DNA from: Isoperla grammatica
Lineage: Eukaryota > Arthropoda > Insecta > Plecoptera > Perlodidae
DNA length: 64,000 bases
Reading direction: 5' to 3'
Assembly (NCBI GenBank): GCA_945910005.1
Contig: OX246743.1
Coordinates: 9,654,587-9,718,586, forward strand
In this document: positions 59,651 to 64,000 of the stretch, piece after piece
Numbering within the stretch: the stretch's first letter is position 1
Layout: every line of letters begins with the position of its first letter
Made by a program: the position numbers and the translations under genes
Notes under the pieces: model-generated
The model's database searches: none
What the model was told of the DNA's origin: nothing
What the model saw: only the letters and a program-made list of their open reading frames with translations

Positions 59651-61771
59651 CAAGGCGCGGTCTGGGAGTGAACCTGTTATAGTAATCTGCAAGCTGTGCC
59701 TACATTGAAGTTGCATCGCTGGAGATGGCTCAATGCCAGTGCAAGGGAATATACGGCTATTATGGAGCCGCTTATTTTCCAGTGAGGTGTAGATACTGTA
59801 GAAAAAAGTTTAACTTCGCACTAAAGACTAAATAAAAAAATTTCAAAACACTCTTAACCAAAGGTACAACTAAAAACTTACCTACATGCTACGATCAGTA
59901 CAATAAATCCGAATCAGCTTGAGGGTAGATAAAGCCCTAAGTAGGCCTACTCATACGAAGATCTGCTAATCATGTTTGTAAGTACTGATGGAAAAAATGT
60001 TGTTTTCACATTTTTGACAAACTACATTTTATTCGTCGTGCAGCTGGAACAGCAAGTAACAAGGCCTATAGAAACGATGCGGCGGCAAAGATGAAACGAT
60101 AATTTGCAAAAACATGAGGATGGTTTTTTCTTTCTGATCACAATTCGCACAGCAATGAACTCAGTGTGTAGGAAGGCGCGATGAGGTAAAAACGCTCATA
60201 ATAGAAATAGCATTATAGCTACAAAGGATGTGGGAAGCAAAACCAAACAACAACAAAATTGGCAAACATAATCTACCTCACTAATTTTTAAATTAAACGC
60301 TGCCGACAATGAAATGGTTTTTATGTGAAAACAAAAAATAAATCATACTTTATGTATCATATTTTGTTAAAGGATAACATGATAATTATTTCCGTATGCC
60401 CCTTTTATTTGTATGCAAAAATACAAATGCCATGTCCGAACTAATGGAATGAGTCAATGCCTGTGGCTGTGGATAGTAATACAACTTTATAAATACAAAT
60501 AATACATTAATAGAAGGTAAGTCATTGTGTAAATAACTGTTATAGAACACCACACTTTAATGAGTTATTATTCATGTAAAGTGACTTAAAACGTATGGAT
60601 AGAACAAAAATCCTGTATCATGTTTAGTGTGCAAGTTTCTAAAGAAGGAACTTTGTTGAACATGGAGTGAATTAAAAAAACTGCTAATTAGATATAATAC
60701 CACCATCATTAGTATACGTCAAATGAGTGATACCTCGGCTTCTTTGAGTCTGATGGATTCTTCAAACAAACACAGCAGTCCAAGGACTAGTAATTTTTTT
60801 AATACGTTTGAAAGGAAACCGCACCAGAAAGAAGATGCTAAGAAAAACCTAGATAAACTAGGCAACAAAAAATGGTATGCGAAAAAGCTAAACACAAGTT
60901 GAATGTCGCTACAGTCTTCCAAGTGTAGCCATCAATAAACAATTTTAACCTCATTTTATAACACATGTGATAGAATTCACGATCAAAAAAAGAATACGAA
61001 TCTATAAGCAGAATATAGATATTTCCACCTATGATGCAGTTGTACTGATGTACAAATATGCAGGTAACAAACACTCAAAATGTATGTCCGGTAATATTAT
61101 TATTATACAGCCAACAATAAATAATGCTGCGCATTGACCAATCTTCTAATACAAACCCAGTAATTAAAATATTACCAAATTATTTTTGAGTTTATATTTC
61201 CTGACGGACCGTCAAAAATACACTCACTTGTTTGGTTTTCGATTAAAAAAACAAACAATTCAATTTTAGACAACATTATGCAAATCAAACTAATTAAAGT
61301 ACATATTTTAAAGGATGTGTCATTATATTGCAGGGGGGGGGGGGGGCTTGCTCTACGTTTTGAAACGTAGACTACAGAGCAGTCCAAAATAGGATCTAGC
61401 TAGAATGAAATGTAGTAAATGTAAATGTATGCACGCAGTCACACACTCTTGTGAGTTGGTGTTGGAAGAGAATAGTTAAAAAAAAAAAAAACTCCCGTCG
61501 AGCCATTAGTTCACAAATACTTCTACTTGATATACAAGAATTCATTAGAGTGGACGCGACTCACAAAACAGCTTCCCAAATCTTTTCAAAGAAAAAGAAA
61601 CTGGTTCTTCTTACGATTGATGGACGAAACAAATTCAAACGCTAATAGCATCACACTAACCCAGAACAAAGCCGTTTGTGAATAGACTATTTCGTTACTT
61701 TTTATGGGAACTTTTTTCCGCCCAAAATGCGATATATTATATTTAGTCAGCTTATTTTCTTAAACTAGGTG
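59651..61771. other. no gene seen
   Basis: G-run at 61333-61346 and A-run at 61479-61491. Frames are at most 78 codons, Lys/Phe-rich and unidentified. Confidence 0.5.
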
Positions 61772-61990
61772 CAGTGGCGTAGCCAGAAATATTTTCGGTT
61801 AGGCTCGTAGAATTACCATCATGAGAATATAGTTATGATGTGATTTTTAGGCTTCAGGTTGTCTACTAATAATTTTGACCCGATTCTTTGAGGGATGTTA
61901 CTCCTATTTTACTGTATCATGCCACATGAATAACAATAGTCCCTGCATAATATATCCCTTTCTACTATGAACAGGGGTGGATGCACTTAT
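61772..61990 (+). mobile_element. solo hAT-like transposon ends
   Basis: CAGTGGCGTAGCCAG at 61772 and CAGGGGTGGATGCAC at about 61973 each look like hAT left termini (compare CAGGGGCGGAT and CAGTGGTGTATTC at 34.8-36.2 kb). Neither has a matching right end or an 8-bp duplication in the window, so they are probably truncated remnants. Confidence 0.35.
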
Positions 61991-62339
61991 TCTAAGGTTA
62001 CATTCACACCTAGGGATTCAAAGTCCCTTGTATAGAACAGGCAAGCGCATAGGGTCAACTATGCATCCGGAAATTAATGTTAACATTTAACAACGATTAG
62101 GCTAATCGAGACAATGTGTGGGACGTTAATATACAAGAGTTAATGTGTGAATGTATGAAGAGGACGCCCGCCAGTATGAAGGTATGAAGGTACACCGTGA
62201 AAGTAAGATGATAAGAGAGTCAGCTCTTTACTCTTTGCTGACACAACTCGCGTGAGGTCCCCGCGAAAGAGTTGGGTCGTCCAGCGATCAATACAGATTT
62301 GCTGCTGTGAGCAAGCGTAGATACAAGACACACAGATAG
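61991..62339. other. no gene seen
   Basis: No repeat recognised apart from a short AAGGTATGAAGGTA duplication at about 62175-62192. Confidence 0.45.
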
Positions 62340-62515
62340 AGTGAGATAGAAGCATTGGATGATGACGGTATTTGGGCCTTACATCTCATATTTTGGCAAG
62401 GACTATGGATGGGTGATGAAAGAAGGTTAACAATGGACACATGACTTCCATGTCCAAGCCAGGATTAGAACCCGAAACCATGCAAAACACCTAATCGACA
62501 ACGGCTACTACGCAT
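62340..62515 (-). mobile_element. probable tRNA-derived SINE
   Basis: On the minus strand, TAGCCGTTGTCGATTAGG (plus-strand 62490-62507) resembles an A box and GGTTCTAATCC (62462-62472) is a good B box 17 bp further on. The downstream region includes CTTTCATCACCCATCC, loosely like the family-2 CTTCATCTATC block. No second full copy is available here to set the ends. Confidence 0.42.
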
Positions 62516-62739
62516 TATCAGTTGGTAACGAAAGGGTTACACAAGTTTGAAGCTTCGAGTAAAGCCAACAGTTTTGTCGTTGGCCTAGTACGTATAAATT
62601 CACCCCGACTCAACCTCGCACTTGCACTTTCGATTCAAGTGCGCAGAGAAAATCATGAAAACATTCCCCACCCACCAGTTTCCCAACACATCCCAACTTC
62701 CCATCCTGCGCTATCCGTTCCCTATTAACCCTTTACTCA

Positions 62740-63110
62740 CTCGGTGACGTAGTTCGCGCAGTCCCCGCGCGGCGCGCTGGGTGCACCGCGTGATCGATCG
62801 ACCGGACATGCCCCTCCCCTCCCCCCACCCTCACTTCCGGAATAAATTGCCACGCGCCTTGAGGGGGAGGGAGGGGAACGCCCGCTACGGAAGTGGCTAC
62901 CGATTGGGCCCGACCGCGGTACTACGCCCGTTGGAGTCGGGAGGGTGGAAAAACAAGAATGGCGTAGGGGGGAAAACGGGAAAAAATGTAGCAAATCGAT
63001 GTATGTATAGCCAGGGAGGGGTGGGTAGGGGGTGAGAGTGCATTTAAATCGACGGGGGGAGGGAGGGAAGTCGCGGTAGGTACTTCGATTCGGACGGCGA
63101 AAAATATCGT
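62740..63110. promoter_or_regulatory. CpG-rich promoter-like block
   Basis: Contrasting sharply with the AT-rich surroundings, this block is G+C- and CpG-rich (for example CCCGCGCGGCGCGCTGGG near 62763). Candidate sites are TGACGT at 62745-62750, the ETS-type ACTTCCGG at 62833-62840 with its inverted partner CGGAAGTG at 62888-62895, and an ATTGG (inverted CCAAT) at 62903-62907. Paired ETS sites, CCAAT and CRE-like half sites in a CpG-rich block are typical of broad TATA-less promoters. Open frames of about 85 codons on both strands look like GC-rich shadows. Which direction it would drive is unknown; the gene may lie beyond 64,000. Confidence 0.42.
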
Positions 63111-64000
63111 CGCTGATTTCTACCGACAGGATATTACCGTTTTTGGTGGGGTAAAGATTTGAAATTACAAAAAGCTACATCAATTCGGAAATAATTAACC
63201 AATTGATACTTGATTGATAGAAGCAAATAGGAATGAACCTTTTAACAACGTGGATAAACGAACCTGATGTATGTTGAAACCACTGGTTATGAATATAAGT
63301 GGTAGTGATGGTGCTTACACCCACATCGTGTATCAATGCTTGGATATAATACTCAAATGCATAAGCATTGTTTGATCACTGTCCATTGTAGAATGGTAGT
63401 GGAGTGAGCTACATCCTCTAAAAATAAAAATGAAAAGACAAGTTATGAACGTTTAGTCATTTGGTTTTAGGGAAAGTTATGTACGCCTAAATATACCACT
63501 ATGTATGACACAATATTATAAATTTTGTTCTACAATCCACAGAAAAATGTGTACAAAAATACATATTATAATAATAAAATGTTGTATAATTATATAACTA
63601 TCTACATTCAGGAAGCAGTGGATTGTGGGCTTGTGGCCTCACAATTTCGATCTCTGGAAAAATTCCTGAATGCCGCATGTAATGTCTCTAATAAACATAT
63701 GTATTAACATTTAAAACGTAACAAAATGACTAGTGAGCATATCTAACATATTCACAATAGAACAAAACATCTAATTCCAAATCCAGTGTATATTCGGTTT
63801 GCAACTTGGCTTTGCAAAAGTCATATCAACCAAAAACTAGGCACATTAAAGAACCTTGTCTGCCCTATGGCTATATATCATATTATGGTCACTCCTTTAA
63901 ATTAAATATTAACGTAATAAATCAGTTAACAAGGTGAAAGATAATGAGGAGTAACTAATACTTGTATCTGCACATTTGGTGAATTATATGTACACACATT
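63111..64000. other. no gene identified; one hairpin
   Basis: ATTCAGGAA (63606-63614) and TTCCTGAAT (63663-63671) pair around an inner ATTGTG/CACAAT stem. The hairpin overlaps a 60-codon plus frame (63525-63707) that I do not recognise. It is followed by AATAAA at 63691, which could be a poly(A) signal. Confidence 0.4.

Overview
This window looks like intergenic or intronic DNA from a metazoan, most likely an aquatic invertebrate. The reasons are a strongly AT-rich base composition, no convincing protein-coding gene in 64 kb, tRNA-derived SINEs with Pol III A and B boxes, many short inverted-repeat transposons (MITEs, non-autonomous hAT elements), microsatellites and a large minisatellite. 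I cannot name the species. There is no operon, rRNA, functional tRNA, CRISPR array or recognisable transposase or reverse-transcriptase domain. Nearly all open frames are under 140 codons and look like chance frames. The only long frames (up to 1140 codons) are by-products of a 57-bp tandem repeat whose unit length is a multiple of three.

Layout. Positions 1-16,000 hold a MITE-like element (291-421), a duplicated 57-bp unit (3285-3410), a (GACA)n microsatellite (10919-11014), a palindromic MITE with arms of about 77 bp (12377-12673), a tRNA-derived SINE (14935-15078) and a second MITE (15829-15972). Positions 16,000-34,000 hold a small CpG-rich patch (16238-16510), a partly duplicated block carrying a 118-codon unidentified open frame (20071-20955), another inverted-repeat element (21387-21590), a long (CT)n tract (23244-23330) and a SINE at 33279. 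Positions 34,775-36,235 are a hAT-type element with an exact 8-bp target duplication and a second hAT-type element inserted inside it. A 124-bp tandem duplication (38118-38365) and a SINE with its own target duplication (38746-38969) follow. At 45937-47110 a 348-bp segment is tandemly duplicated, and the second copy is split by a 493-bp inverted-repeat element.

The most striking region is 49076-52990. Three different tandem arrays lie side by side: a 10-11 bp AGCTCAGT array, 57 copies of a 57-bp unit, and a 13-14 bp TGTATGTCCATG array. The rest of the window has two more short MITEs (54722-54913, 56398-56559), a complex foldback (59492-59650), solo hAT-like ends, and a CpG-rich promoter-like block (62740-63110) that is the best candidate for a real gene start.

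No genes can be shown to work together here. What the window records is layered transposon insertion and tandem-repeat expansion. The unidentified frame at 20599-20955 and the CpG-rich block near the right end are the places to look first for transcription.
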